In this document: piece by piece, positions 35,194 to 45,600 of the stretch
Numbering within the stretch: the first letter of the stretch is position 1
How the letters are laid out: the number at the start of each line of letters is the position of its first letter
Assembly: GCA_964590435.1 (NCBI GenBank)
Contig: CAZPWT010000049.1
Coordinates: 72,358-136,357 of the forward strand
Origin: WSZJ01 sp964590435
Lineage (GTDB): Bacteria; Planctomycetota; MHYJ01; WSZJ01
Reading direction: 5' to 3'
Length of the DNA: 64,000 bases
Notes under the pieces: model-generated
What the model saw: only the letters and a program-made list of their open reading frames with translations
Told to the model about the DNA's origin: nothing
Database searches by the model: none
Translations under genes and position numbers: made by a program

Positions 35194-37598
35194 AAGCGAA
35201 AAACCCCGAACCCGGCCGGCGTGATTTCCTGCGGATGTCGCTGGCCGCGATGGGCGGGCTGGCGCTGGGCGGATGCAAGCACGGCGAGGATCCCTACAAC
35301 CTGAACCGGCCCAAGGTGCCGGGGCAGTCGGCCTACGGGATGCACCAGGAGAAATGGATCACGAGCTCGTGCAGCCAGTGCTGGGCGGGATGCGGGATCA
35401 AAGTGCGCGTGGTGGAGGGGCGTGCGGTCAAGATCGAAGGGCACCCGGGCAGCCCGATCAACGGGGGGACGCTGGGGCCGAAGGGACAGGCGGGGCTGCA
35501 GCTCCTGTATCACCCGGACCGGTTCAAGGGGCCTGTGAAACGGGACGGGCCGCGCGGGTCGGGGAAGTGGAAGCCGGTGAGCTGGGACGAGGCGATCGGC
35601 GAGATCGCGAAGTCGCTGGTGGAGATCCGCGGGCGCGGGGAGTCGCGCGGGGTCGTCGTCCTCGACGGCGAGCCCCGTGGCATGATGCGCCAGCTCTGGG
35701 AGCGCTTCCTGAACGCGTACGGCAGCCCGAACCATATCGATCACCGTGCGGCGTCGGACGGCGGGAAGGTCCTGGCGATGGCGTACATGCACGGGACGCC
35801 GGAGATCCCCGCGTACGACTGGAGCGGGACGCGGTACGTGCTCGGGTTCGGGGCGAGCCTCTTCGAGTCCTGGTGCCAGTCGATCCACCTCGCGCGGGCG
35901 TCGAGTTCGCTGCGGCGGAACGTCCCGGGGCGGCGCGTGAAATTCGTGCAGGTGTCGCCGCGCTTCTCGGTGACGGCCTCGAAGGCGGACGAGTGGATCG
36001 ACATCGAGCCGGCGACGTACGGGGCGCTGGCGCTCGGCCTGGCGCACGTCCTGGTGAGGGACGAGCTGTACGACAAGGAGTTCGTGAAGGATCACACGTT
36101 CGGGTTCGAGGAGTGGACCGACGCTGCGGGGAAGAAGCACCGCGGGTACCGGGACCTCGTGATGGCGGACTACCCGCCCGAGAAGGTCGCGAAGATCACG
36201 GGGATCTCGAAGAAGACGATCGAGCGCCTTGCCCGCGAGCTCGTCGACCACAAGCCCGCGATCGCGCTCGCCGACGGCGGCGCGGCCGCGGCCACGAACG
36301 GCCTGGGCACCGCGATGTCGATCCATGCGCTGAACGCGCTTCTCGGGAACCTCGAACGGCAGGGCGGGCTGGTCGTCCAGCGTCACGCCCCGTACGCTCC
36401 CTGGGCGGACGTGGAGCCCGATGAGGTCGCGAGGAAGGGGCTCGCCGCCGAGCGCCTCGACGGCTCCGGCACTGCGCGCCTTCCTCTCGCCCACGGCTGC
36501 ATCCAGGCGCTCCCCGAAGCGCTGCTCTCCGGCGCTCCCTACGCGGCCCAGGCCGCCTTCCTTTACAGGTCCAACCCCGCATTCTCGAAGCCGGGCGGGA
36601 AGAAGTGGCACGAGGGGCTTTCCAAGGTCCCGCTCGTCGTCAGCTTCTCCCCGCTTCCCGACGAATCCACATTCCAGGCCGACTTCGTCCTTCCGGACCA
36701 CACGTACCTCGAGCGGTGGGAGGTGGTCGAACCGGTCCCGAGCGTCGGGCACCCGATCGCATCGTTCCGGCAGCCGGCCGTCGAGCCCCTGCACGACACG
36801 CGCTCGACGGCCGACGTCGTCATCCAGCTCGCCAAGGCGGTCGGCGCCCCCGTCGCCGAGGCGTTCCCGTGGGAGACGTACCGCAAGGCGGCGGAAGAGC
36901 GTCTCAAGTCCCTCCTGAACGTCGAGGGAAGCTCCACGGTGGCCGCGAAAGTCGGCGACTTGCGGAAGGGGATGGACAAGGACAGCGGCTGGTGGCTCCC
37001 GAAGTTCGAATTCGAGAAGTGGGACGAGGCGTTCACGACGCCCTCGAAGAAGTTCGAGTTCTACTCGCAGGAGATCGCGAGGAAGCTGGCGGCGGTGCCG
37101 GATCTCGAGAAGGAGCTGACGGCGCGCGGCGTGCTGACGCGCGGCGACGACCTGTGCCTGCCGCACTGGGAGCCGCCGAAGACGGAGGGGAATCCTTCCG
37201 AGTTCCCGTTCAAGGTCGCGGCGTTCCGCGGCATCGAGTACGCGGAGGGCGGATCGCGCCACCTCCCGTGGCTCCGCGAGATCACCCTTCCGCGCCGGGC
37301 CGCCTGGACGCAGCGAGTGGAGTTGAACCCGGAGGATGCGAAGGAGCTGAAGCTGAAGGAAGCGGACGAGGTCCGCGTGGAGACGCCGGCGGGGTGGGCG
37401 GACATGACGGTGGCGATCATGCCGGGGACGCGGAGGGGAATGATCGGCCTGCCGCTCGGCCAGGGCGCCTGGCCGCCGAAGCCGCAGGATCCGCAGCCGA
37501 CGGGGGGCTACGTGCTGCTTTCGAACGCGATGGATCCGCTCGCCGGCATCCTCGCTCTCCAGGGCACGCGGGCTCGCATCACCAGGAGGCCCTCATGA
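35190..37598 (+). CDS. Molybdopterin-oxidoreductase-like subunit (Qrc/ACIII type), Tat-exported
   Basis: This 802-residue protein belongs to the DMSO reductase superfamily. ATG 35190 opens with a twin-arginine signal (GRRDFLRMSLAAMGG) and a lipobox-like LGGC. The Fe-S entry motif has three cysteines (CSQCWAGC, residues ~56-63). The usual fourth, in G-x-L-C-x-K-G, is replaced by Gly (GTLGPKGQAGLQLLYHP). At the usual metal-ligand position after GSPN, the sequence reads HRAASDGG and has no Cys. Later blocks (FVLPDHTYLERWE, a C-terminal beta-barrel domain with LNPEDAKELKL) are intact. Such losses resemble QrcB and ActB, which act structurally and do not catalyse. Neighbours support this: pentahaem cytochrome, ferredoxin and NrfD in overlapping genes. 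A genuine polysulfide- or arsenate-type reductase is less likely. Confidence 0.85.
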   Translation: MKAKNPEPGRRDFLRMSLAAMGGLALGGCKHGEDPYNLNRPKVPGQSAYGMHQEKWITSSCSQCWAGCGIKVRVVEGRAVKIEGHPGSPINGGTLGPKGQAGLQLLYHPDRFKGPVKRDGPRGSGKWKPVSWDEAIGEIAKSLVEIRGRGESRGVVVLDGEPRGMMRQLWERFLNAYGSPNHIDHRAASDGGKVLAMAYMHGTPEIPAYDWSGTRYVLGFGASLFESWCQSIHLARASSSLRRNVPGRRVKFVQVSPRFSVTASKADEWIDIEPATYGALALGLAHVLVRDELYDKEFVKDHTFGFEEWTDAAGKKHRGYRDLVMADYPPEKVAKITGISKKTIERLARELVDHKPAIALADGGAAAATNGLGTAMSIHALNALLGNLERQGGLVVQRHAPYAPWADVEPDEVARKGLAAERLDGSGTARLPLAHGCIQALPEALLSGAPYAAQAAFLYRSNPAFSKPGGKKWHEGLSKVPLVVSFSPLPDESTFQADFVLPDHTYLERWEVVEPVPSVGHPIASFRQPAVEPLHDTRSTADVVIQLAKAVGAPVAEAFPWETYRKAAEERLKSLLNVEGSSTVAAKVGDLRKGMDKDSGWWLPKFEFEKWDEAFTTPSKKFEFYSQEIARKLAAVPDLEKELTARGVLTRGDDLCLPHWEPPKTEGNPSEFPFKVAAFRGIEYAEGGSRHLPWLREITLPRRAAWTQRVELNPEDAKELKLKEADEVRVETPAGWADMTVAIMPGTRRGMIGLPLGQGAWPPKPQDPQPTGGYVLLSNAMDPLAGILALQGTRARITRRPS

Positions 37599-38392
37599 AC
37601 CCGACTCGGCGTGATGTGCTGCAGGGGATCGCCGCGGCGGTCGGCGCAGGGGCATTGGCGGCGGGCGCTTCGGAACCCGCAGCGACGGCGAAGAAGCGCC
37701 GCTGGGGGATGACGATCGACCTGGACCGCTGCACGGCGTGCCAGGCGTGCGTCGTTGCGTGCCGGTCCGAGAATAACGTGCCTGTGAACGGGCCGGACGC
37801 AGCGCCGGGAGACCGCGGAATCTACTGGATGGACATGCTGGCGCTCTCAGAGGGGAGTCATCCGGAGGTGCGGACGCAGTTCATCCCGACTCCCTGCAAC
37901 CACTGCGAGAACCCGGCGTGCGTGAAGGTCTGCCCGGTCGGGGCGACGACGGTCAACGAGGACGGCCTCGTCTCGCAGATCTGGGGGCGGTGCATCGGCT
38001 GCCGCTACTGCACGACGGCATGCCCCTACAGCCGGCGGTACTTCAACTGGACCGCCCCGACTTTCCCCGAGTCCTACAAGAACATGCTGAATCCCGACGT
38101 GGCCACGCGGCCGGCGGGGGTGGTGGAGAAGTGCACGTTCTGCCACCACCGGATCCGCGACGTGAAGACGACCGCGAGGCTGGAAGGCCGGGAGATCGTG
38201 GATACGGAGCTGGTCCGCCTGACGGCCTGCGCGCAGGCTTGTCCCGCCGAGGCGATCACCTTCGGCGACATGGCTGATCCCGAATCAAGGGTGTCGGAGC
38301 TGGTGCGGAGCCCGCGCGCGTTCCGCCTCCTGGAAGAGCTTGGCACCCAGCCGAAGGTCGTTTACCTGCGGGAGGCCAAGTGGAAGGAATGA
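37595..38392 (+). CDS. Four-cluster ferredoxin subunit (NrfC/PsrB/QrcC type), Tat-exported
   Basis: This 265-residue electron-transfer subunit links the NrfD membrane protein to the cytochrome/Mo-like part. The N-terminus has a Tat-like motif (TRRDVLQGIAAAVGAGA). Four complete cysteine sets are seen: CTACQACVVAC, CNHCENPACVKVC, CIGCRYCTTAC, and CTFC paired with CAQAC. That implies four [4Fe-4S] clusters. ACIII, by contrast, has one cluster of the [3Fe-4S] type. It overlaps the stop of the Mo-like gene (ATGA), with GGAGG upstream. Length and order match PsrB/QrcC. Confidence 0.92.
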   Translation: MNPTRRDVLQGIAAAVGAGALAAGASEPAATAKKRRWGMTIDLDRCTACQACVVACRSENNVPVNGPDAAPGDRGIYWMDMLALSEGSHPEVRTQFIPTPCNHCENPACVKVCPVGATTVNEDGLVSQIWGRCIGCRYCTTACPYSRRYFNWTAPTFPESYKNMLNPDVATRPAGVVEKCTFCHHRIRDVKTTARLEGREIVDTELVRLTACAQACPAEAITFGDMADPESRVSELVRSPRAFRLLEELGTQPKVVYLREAKWKE

Positions 38393-38450
38393 GATCCGAG
38401 CCCGGTGTCGATAGAAACCAGGACCGCCCTGCAGTCCGGAGATGCCTGCC

Positions 38451-40025
38451 ATGACAAACGCCGAATCTCTTCCCGGCACAGTTCCTCCCCGGGCGCTCGA
38501 CGCGCCGGCTGGCCGGCTGATTCCACAGCTCGGAAAGTTCGGTCCGCGTTGGCTGGCGACCGCGGCCGTCCTCCTCTGTTTCGTCGCCCTCGGCGCGTAT
38601 GCCTACGTCCAGCAAGAGGTTCACGGCGAAGGGATAACCGGGATGCGGACGATCGGCGCCGGCGGCGCCACGTGGGGGCTGTACATCGTCGGGGTGATCT
38701 TCTTCATCGGCGTGAGCTTCGCCGGCATCACGATCGCCGCGATCATCCGCCTCCTGAATATCGAGACGATCCGGCCGCTGTCCCGCGCGGCGGAACTGCT
38801 CACGATCACGGCGCTCATGATGGGTGCCACGTGCGTCATCGCGGACCTGGGACAGCCGATCAAGGGCCTCCTGAATCTCCCCAAGTTTGCGCGGCCGATG
38901 TCGCCGTTCTTCGGCACCTTCAGCCTCGTCGTCGGCGGCTACCTGACGGCGAGCTGCGTCTACTTCTTCCTCGCGGGAAGAGGGGACGCGTGGACGTGCG
39001 CGGCGGCCGGCGGCCGGTTGAGCCTGATCCACAGGATCTGGGCCACGGGCTGCCGCAACACCCCGTCGGAGCAGGCGCGGCACCACCGGGTCAGCTTCTG
39101 GCTGTCCCTGCTCATCCTTCCGCTCCTGGTCACGGCGCACTCGACCCTCGGCTTCATCTTCGGCATCCAGGGCGGGCGCCCGGGCTGGTTCAACGCGCTG
39201 GCGGGCCCCGGATTCGTCGTCATGGCCGGCGTGTCCGGCATCGGCGTCCTGATCGTCGTCGCCGCGGCGCTTCGAAAATTCATGCACCTCGAGGACATCA
39301 TCAAGGTCGAAGCCTTCCGCTGGCTCGGCAACATGCTCCTCGCCCTGACGGTGACCTACCTGTACTTCATGATCGCCGAGGAAGTGACTGCGAACTATGC
39401 GGCCGTCGCGGCGGAAGCGAAGATCGCGCATGAGGTGGTCTTCGGCGTTTACGCGCATCTCTTCTGGACGGTGGTGGCCTGCCTCGTATCCGCCTTCGCG
39501 ATCCTGTTCGTGCAGTTCGTGAGGCGCAAGTCGTTCGTGTCGCTCACGGTGGCGGCGGGAGTCCTGGTCAACATCGCCGCCGTCCTCAAGCGCTACCTCA
39601 TCGTCGTGCCGTCCCAGACCCACGGGATGCTTCTTCCGTACGAACCAGGCGTCTACACGCCGAGCTGGGTCGAGTTCAGCGTCGTGGGCGGCCTGCTGGC
39701 GCTCGGGATGCTGATCTACATGACCTTCGTGAAGTTCTTCCCGATCATCCCCCTCGAGTCGCACCATGGCGAAACGGCCGCCGTCCGCCGCGGCGGCCTG
39801 CTGCGCCCGTCGCTCTGCGTCGCGACGCTCCTCGCGGGGGTCGGATTGGCCGTGACCGGATTCCTCTTCTCGGCCCGTTTCGGCACGGGAACCTACTCGG
39901 ACCCGGTCCTGCCGTTCGCCCCGGTGGTCTTCATTTCCGGGGTCGTGACTTGCCTCATGTCCGCCGTCGTCTACGAGCTCCTGCCGGATCGCCGCACAGC
40001 GGCCCCGGCCCTTCCTGCCGCGTAG
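38451..40025 (+). CDS. NrfD-family quinone-interacting membrane subunit
   Basis: This 524-residue polytopic membrane protein is the likely quinol site of the complex. ATG 38451 is preferred to 38442 because GGAG is correctly spaced only for the former. About ten hydrophobic helices are visible, beginning WLATAAVLLCFVALGAYAYV. NrfD/ActC-type features include GLYIVGVIFFIGVSFAGI and the loop LGQPIKGLLNLPKFARPMSPF, which recalls the conserved quinone-pocket region. The first acidic and His residues in helices 3-5 are kept. ActC/QrcD-type proteins have this length. It closes the operon 58 bp after the ferredoxin gene. Further subunits (ActD-F) are absent here. Confidence 0.92.
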   Translation: MTNAESLPGTVPPRALDAPAGRLIPQLGKFGPRWLATAAVLLCFVALGAYAYVQQEVHGEGITGMRTIGAGGATWGLYIVGVIFFIGVSFAGITIAAIIRLLNIETIRPLSRAAELLTITALMMGATCVIADLGQPIKGLLNLPKFARPMSPFFGTFSLVVGGYLTASCVYFFLAGRGDAWTCAAAGGRLSLIHRIWATGCRNTPSEQARHHRVSFWLSLLILPLLVTAHSTLGFIFGIQGGRPGWFNALAGPGFVVMAGVSGIGVLIVVAAALRKFMHLEDIIKVEAFRWLGNMLLALTVTYLYFMIAEEVTANYAAVAAEAKIAHEVVFGVYAHLFWTVVACLVSAFAILFVQFVRRKSFVSLTVAAGVLVNIAAVLKRYLIVVPSQTHGMLLPYEPGVYTPSWVEFSVVGGLLALGMLIYMTFVKFFPIIPLESHHGETAAVRRGGLLRPSLCVATLLAGVGLAVTGFLFSARFGTGTYSDPVLPFAPVVFISGVVTCLMSAVVYELLPDRRTAAPALPAA

Positions 40026-40029
40026 CGGG

Positions 40030-40938
40030 CTACTTCTTTCTACCGCCGGCAGGAAGGAGCTCGATCGCCCACGTCATGCGGGCCGACGAAGTGCCGGGGC
40101 CCCAGGACACGGTGACGTCGGAATCGGCCTCGAAGCGCCAGAGGCAGCCGGCTTTCCGGTCGAACCAGGCTTCGCCGTTCTTGCGGCCGATGCGGAGGGT
40201 GCCCCACGCGATCGCGTTGGGGTCGGCCCACGTGAACCCGTTCACGGCCTCGGGGCGGATGGAGGAGTCGCGGTCCGGCGTGTCGAACGAGAGCTTCGCG
40301 CAGGCGCGACCGTCCTTCTGCTCGTTGCGGTCGAACTTGAACTCGACGGACTCTTCCTCGATGAAGCGCACCGTGCGGCGAAGTTTGTTTTTCGCAGGCG
40401 GTGTGGAACGGAAGATCATCTCGAGCCAGGCTCGCGGCGTGGTGGGGTGGTGCATGTCGAGGGCCGCGGCCTCGACGTGTTCCTTCGCGGTGTTCTCGGT
40501 CGGCGCGGGGTCGGGGGTGCCGGCCTTGTCGGCGGCCAGCACGGTCCCGTCGGGCGCCACGGTCGCGGTGAACTTCAGGCCGAACAGGGCCTCGTAGCGC
40601 TTGAAGCCGAGGAACTCGGTGGTCTTGGACTTCGTCGAATCCCACGAGACTTTCCCGGACGGCGCCGTGTTCTCGACGCGCACCGCGGGGAACGTCCCCT
40701 CGAGGCTGGCGTTTCCCGCCTCGTCCACCGACAGCACTTCAAGCCGGATCGTGACGTTCTCCTCCTGCCGCTGCTGGATCGGCCGGGGAGGCGGCGGAGT
40801 CCCGGTTGCAACCGCCACAGTCCACTCCACGACCGTTGCCGCTTCGTACGTCAGCACGTCGCCCTTCCGGAACGTCCACGGGCCTTCCTCGGCCCCTGCC
40901 AGGCAGGCGGCCAACGCGACGGCAACGAGAGTGCGCAT
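40030..40938 (-). CDS. Secreted protein of unknown function
   Basis: I do not recognise this 302-residue protein. ATG 40938 is chosen because AGAGGTAG precedes it and the frame opens on a signal peptide (MRTLVAVALAACLAGA). The rest is predicted beta-rich, with no catalytic motif. A stretch FRKGDVLTYEAATVVEW and repeated D/E-rich turns suggest a beta-sandwich. It starts 4 bp after the stop of the HEAT/vWA gene, so both are one operon. Its own stop lies 5 bp from the end of the convergent nrfD-like gene. Confidence 0.75.
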   Translation of the reverse strand: MRTLVAVALAACLAGAEEGPWTFRKGDVLTYEAATVVEWTVAVATGTPPPPRPIQQRQEENVTIRLEVLSVDEAGNASLEGTFPAVRVENTAPSGKVSWDSTKSKTTEFLGFKRYEALFGLKFTATVAPDGTVLAADKAGTPDPAPTENTAKEHVEAAALDMHHPTTPRAWLEMIFRSTPPAKNKLRRTVRFIEEESVEFKFDRNEQKDGRACAKLSFDTPDRDSSIRPEAVNGFTWADPNAIAWGTLRIGRKNGEAWFDRKAGCLWRFEADSDVTVSWGPGTSSARMTWAIELLPAGGRKK

Positions 40939-40942
40939 GGGT

Positions 40943-42436
40943 CTACCTCTTCGGGGCAATGGGCTGGGGGCCGGAACGGAACGCGCGGTGGCGTCCGCCG
41001 CCGGCCTTGGAGATGCGTTCCATGAAGCCGCGGGTTTCCTTGTCGCGGTCGACGTAGACGCCGTCGACGACGGCGCCTTCGTACAGGTGGAGCAGCCGCG
41101 CGCGGTGGACCGCCATGATGTCGTCGTTGGACGGGACGTCGGCGATCACCACGAGGTGCGGCCTCTGGTCCCGGCGCAGGTTGAACATGTTCGCGATCGT
41201 CAGCGCCTGGTCCGACGCCGACCCCGTGAACGCGTTCGCCCCCGTCGCCTTCTGCCCGCAGAACCAGTCCCAGGCGCGATCGATGTCCCAGGTCATGAAG
41301 TGCTGCCGGGTGAGCCATTGGTTGTCGAAATCGCGGTAGAGCACGAACCCGTAGCGCACGTCGCCGTCGGCGGGCGCCCGCAGCATTTCGGAGTGCACCT
41401 GGCACATCACGGTCGGCCACTCGCCGGACATCGAGAACGTCGCGTCGATGATGAAGATCAGGTCGATCGATCCCTCGGGCGAATCGACCGTCGGGGGAGG
41501 AAGGGGCCTCGAGGGGGGCCGGTCCGCCGGGAGCGCGGTCGTTCCGTCGCCGCCGGGCGCGGGCGGTGCCGGCGGGGGAGGCGGAGGCGCGGCCGGGCGG
41601 TTCCGGAGGGCGCGAAGGGCCCGCGCCGCGAGGCGTTGCACGATCGGCCGCTTGTCCTTCTCGGCGCCCTCGAGGGCGCGGACCGCCGCGGCGCCGCCGA
41701 GCCGCCCGAGCGCGAGCGCGGCCTCCGCCGACACGTCGACGTCCTCTTCGCCCAGCGCGCGGATGAGCGGCGTCACCGCGTCCGCGGACCCCGCATCGCC
41801 CAGCGCCGCCGCGCTCGCCGCGCGCACCTCCCACTCCTTGTCCTTCAGCGCGGCGATGAGCTCCGTGACGGCGAGCGGGGAAGCGACGCGGCCGAGGGCG
41901 GTGGCGGCCATCGTGCGGTAGGGAAGTTCGGCGAGCTGGTTGTAGGGGCGGTCGATCCCGAGGCCAGTCTCCGTCGTGGCGTGCATCGAGCCGTACCGCA
42001 GGACTTTGACGAACGCCTTCTCGGCTTCCTCGTCACCGGTCTTGCGGACGAGGTCCGCCGCCGCCTTGCGGATCGTCGGGGGCACGCCGCAGATGGCGAG
42101 CCGGGCCGCGCACATCGGCGCCGCGCGGTTCTCTCGCTTCAGCAGCGCTTCAGCCGCCCGCAGCCGCACGCCGGGCCAGCCGTCGTTGTCCGCGATCTGG
42201 ATCAGCGCCTCGTCCGCGAGCGGGTGGAGGATCTTCTCCAGCAGGACCACGGCCGCTTCGCGCTCCTTTTCGTCGCGGGTGCCGTACTTCGCGTACGCCT
42301 CGTCCAGCGCCTTGCGGATCTCCTCGTCCATCTGCTCGGTGAGGGTGTCCTTCGGGATCGGCGGAAGCTTCGCGGGAAGATTGGCGTCGGCGAACGCGAG
42401 GGCGGAGGCCAGGAGAAGAGCGGCGAGGGTGCGCAT
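40943..42436 (-). CDS. Secreted HEAT-repeat plus von Willebrand A protein
   Basis: This 497-residue exported protein probably mediates protein-protein contact in the envelope. It begins with a signal peptide (MRTLAALLLASALAFA). Helical HEAT-like repeats follow (~60-270, for example VRAASAAALGDAGSADAVTP, then a second unit with VDVSAEAALALGRLGGAAAV). A proline-rich hinge (~277-320) leads to a vWA domain (~325-490). Its MIDAS motif reads DATFS, a D-x-T-x-S variant of the usual D-x-S-x-S. It is co-transcribed with the small secreted protein downstream and divergent from the cyclase/STAND gene. Confidence 0.85.
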   Translation of the reverse strand: MRTLAALLLASALAFADANLPAKLPPIPKDTLTEQMDEEIRKALDEAYAKYGTRDEKEREAAVVLLEKILHPLADEALIQIADNDGWPGVRLRAAEALLKRENRAAPMCAARLAICGVPPTIRKAAADLVRKTGDEEAEKAFVKVLRYGSMHATTETGLGIDRPYNQLAELPYRTMAATALGRVASPLAVTELIAALKDKEWEVRAASAAALGDAGSADAVTPLIRALGEEDVDVSAEAALALGRLGGAAAVRALEGAEKDKRPIVQRLAARALRALRNRPAAPPPPPPAPPAPGGDGTTALPADRPPSRPLPPPTVDSPEGSIDLIFIIDATFSMSGEWPTVMCQVHSEMLRAPADGDVRYGFVLYRDFDNQWLTRQHFMTWDIDRAWDWFCGQKATGANAFTGSASDQALTIANMFNLRRDQRPHLVVIADVPSNDDIMAVHRARLLHLYEGAVVDGVYVDRDKETRGFMERISKAGGGRHRAFRSGPQPIAPKR

Positions 42437-42600
42437 GGAGGGTTGTTTCGCAATGGCCGTGCCGTGATGCGTCGGGTCGCCGCAACTCGTGGCTGCCGAA
42501 GGGGTTGACAGGGTTGCGCGCGCCCTTGGTAGCCGGGCCGCTTCACGCCCCGACCTTTACGCTCCGTCAGTTTGTTTTGCACTGCTATCCTTCTGCGCCC

Positions 42601-45600
42601 ATGCATCCCGTCACCATCGCCTTCCTCGACCTCGAAGGAGTCGCCGCGCGCATTTCGGCGGGCGATCCCGCCGTCGCGGCCGTGGTCGCCGTCGTGGAGC
42701 GCCGGGTTCGGGAGGCAGTGAAGCGGCGCGGCGGGGAGTTCGTGAAGTCGACGCCGGGCGGGTTCATGCTGGCGTTTGCGAGCGCGCCGGAAGCGGTCGC
42801 GTGCGTGCTGGAGCTGCAGGAATCGGCCGGCGCCGGGGAACCTGCGATCGCCGCGGGGCTTCATTGCGGCGAAACGATCCGCGAAGTCGACCCCGCGACC
42901 GGGCGGACCGACCACGTCGGGCCGGTCGTCAACCGGGCCGCGCGCATCGCGGCCGCGGCGCATCCGCGGCAGACGCTCCTCTCGGGCGCCGTTCACGACG
43001 CCGCGGCCGGCGCCGCCGTCACCGACCTCGGCGAGTACCGGCTCCGCGGCATCGAACGCACCGAGCGCATCTTCCTCGCGCTTCCGCCGGCCTACCGCGG
43101 CCTTCGCTTCCCCCCGCTGCGCGCCGTTTCCGCGCATTTCACGAACATCCCTTCACAGACGACCACGTTCGTGGGGCGCGAGCGCGAAGTCCGCGAAATC
43201 CTCTCGCTCCTGGACGCCGAGCCGTCGCGGATCGTCGTCGTCACGGGAACCGCCGGCGTCGGCAAGAGCCGCCTTGCCGTGCGCGCCGCCAGCGAGCGCC
43301 TCGACCGTTTCGAGGGCGGCGTCTGGCACGCCGATGTCTCGGAAACGCGCGACGCGGCCGGGATTTCCGCGGCGGTCGCGGCCGCGCTGGGCGTCCCTCT
43401 CGCCGCCAAGGGCGCGCCGGCCGAGCTCGTCTCCGGGATCCTCGAATACCGCAAGCCGCTTCTCCTCATCATCGACGGCCTCGAGGCGGCCGTGGCGGAG
43501 GCCCCCGCGACCGTCGGGTTGTGGGCGAAGCGCGCGCCGCAGGTGCGATGGCTGGTCGCGAGCCGCGTCCTGCCGGAACTGCCCGGTCTCGCCGAGCTCC
43601 GGCTCGGGCCGCTGGAATTTCCGGCGCGCGGCGCGGCGCTGGCGGCGATCGCGGACAGCGGCGCGGTCAGGCTGTTCGTCGACCGGGCTCGTGAGATGCG
43701 CCCGGACTTCGAGCTGACCGCGGCGAACTCGGGGGATGTGGCGGAGATCTGCGCGGAGCTCGAGGGGCTTCCGCTCGCGCTGGAGCTGGCTGCGGCGAGG
43801 GTGAAGATCCTGCAACCGGCGATGATGCTGAAGAAGCTGGCGCAGAAATTCCAGCTGCTGAAGTCCTCGAGGCAGGACACGGTGCGGCGGCAGCAGACGC
43901 TGTCGGGGGCGATCGACTGGAGCTACGACCTGCTGTCGCATTGGGAGCAGGCGGCGTTCCGGCAGGCGTCCGTGTTTCGCGGGGGGATGACCGCGGCGGC
44001 GGCCGACGCGGTCGTGGATCTCGCGGGGTTTCCCGGCGCGCCGCGGGGGAGCGCCGCGCTGGAGTCCCTCGTCGCGCGAAGCCTCCTCGAGCGGGCGCCG
44101 GGCGCCGGCGGCCCCCGGTTCCGGATGCCGCGCACGCTTCGCGACTACGCCGAGGCGAAAGGTCTCGAGGTGGACGGCGCGGCGGGGCGGCGGGCGCTGG
44201 AGGCGAGGCACGCCCTTGCGACCGTGGAGTTCCTGGAGCAGTGGCAGTACCGGGGCCGGGGGGACGACGAGGCCTGCCTGCAACGGCAGCAGGAGGATCT
44301 CGAGAACGCGCTGGCGGCCCAGACCCGGTGCCTCGCGTCGGGCGACGCGATGACGGCAGCCCGCGCCATCCGCTCCGTCGTCGAGCTCCTGAACCTGCGC
44401 GGGCCGGCGGCCGAGCTGACCGTGCGCCTCGAGGCCTCCGCGGCCGCCCTTCGCCCGGCAGCGGCCGATCCCGGCACCGAACAGGTCCTCGTGCTGCTCC
44501 TCCTCGCCCTCGCTTCCGCCCAGCGCAACTTCGGCAACTGGGACCGGGCGACGGCCTGCTCCGGCGAGGCCGTGGAGCGGGCCCGCCGGTGCGGGGCCCC
44601 GGCGCTCCTCGCCCGCGCCCTGGTCCAGGATGCCGCCGGCCTCGGGTTCTCGGGGCATGCGCCGGAAGCCGACGCCCGTCTCGAAGAGGCCGAAAGGGCG
44701 CTGGCGGGATCCGGCGCGACGCTCGAGCTGGCCGAAATTCACAACGCCCGCGGCGCGACGCTGGTCGAACGCGGCAACTTCCTCGCCGCGCTCGAGTCCT
44801 TCGACCGCGCACGGCCGCTGTTCCGCCAGGCCCACTCCCGCCACGGGCTCCTCCTCGTCGCTTCCAATTCCGCCGCGGCGCTCATCCACGTCGGCGACCT
44901 CGAGCGCGCGCTCGCCGAGTGCGAAACCGGCGAGGCGCTCGCCCGCGCCCTGGGGAACCGCGCGCTGGAAGCGGTCCTGCTCGATCATCGCGGCGGCATC
45001 CTCTCCGGGATGGGCGACTTCCCCGCGGCGCTGGGCGCCTATGACCGTGCCTGCGAGCTGAACCGGGAACTCGGCCGCCGCCGCGGCGTCGCCATCAACG
45101 AGGCCCACCGCGGGGAAATGTTCCGCGAAATGGGAAACCTCGATCGCGCCGCCGAACTCATGTCCCAGTCGGAATCCATCCTCGCCGCCATGGGCGACCG
45201 CCGCGCCGCCGCCGGCGCCCGCAACGCACTCGCCATGCTCCGCCACGCGAAGGGAGAATTCCCCGAGGCCCTCGCTCTCCTCGAGGAACCCGTTCGTTAC
45301 TTCCGCGAACAGCGCGATTCCTTCGGGCTCTTCGGCGTCCTGGCCTCCTACATCATCGTCCACATCGAGCTGCGGAAGTACGAAGAGGCCCTCCGTCTGT
45401 GCCAGGAAGCGACGGCGGCTGCGGAGATCGCCGGGGCGAAAGAGTCGATCGAGTACTACCACGTGCTGGCGGCGAGGGCGACCGTTGAGGCCGCGCTCGG
45501 CCGCCATTCCGAAGGCGTGCGGATCGCGCGGGAGGCGGTTCCGGAAATGAGCCGGTTGGCCGCGCAATTCAAGTGGCGGGGCGCCGGCTACGAGGCGTCG

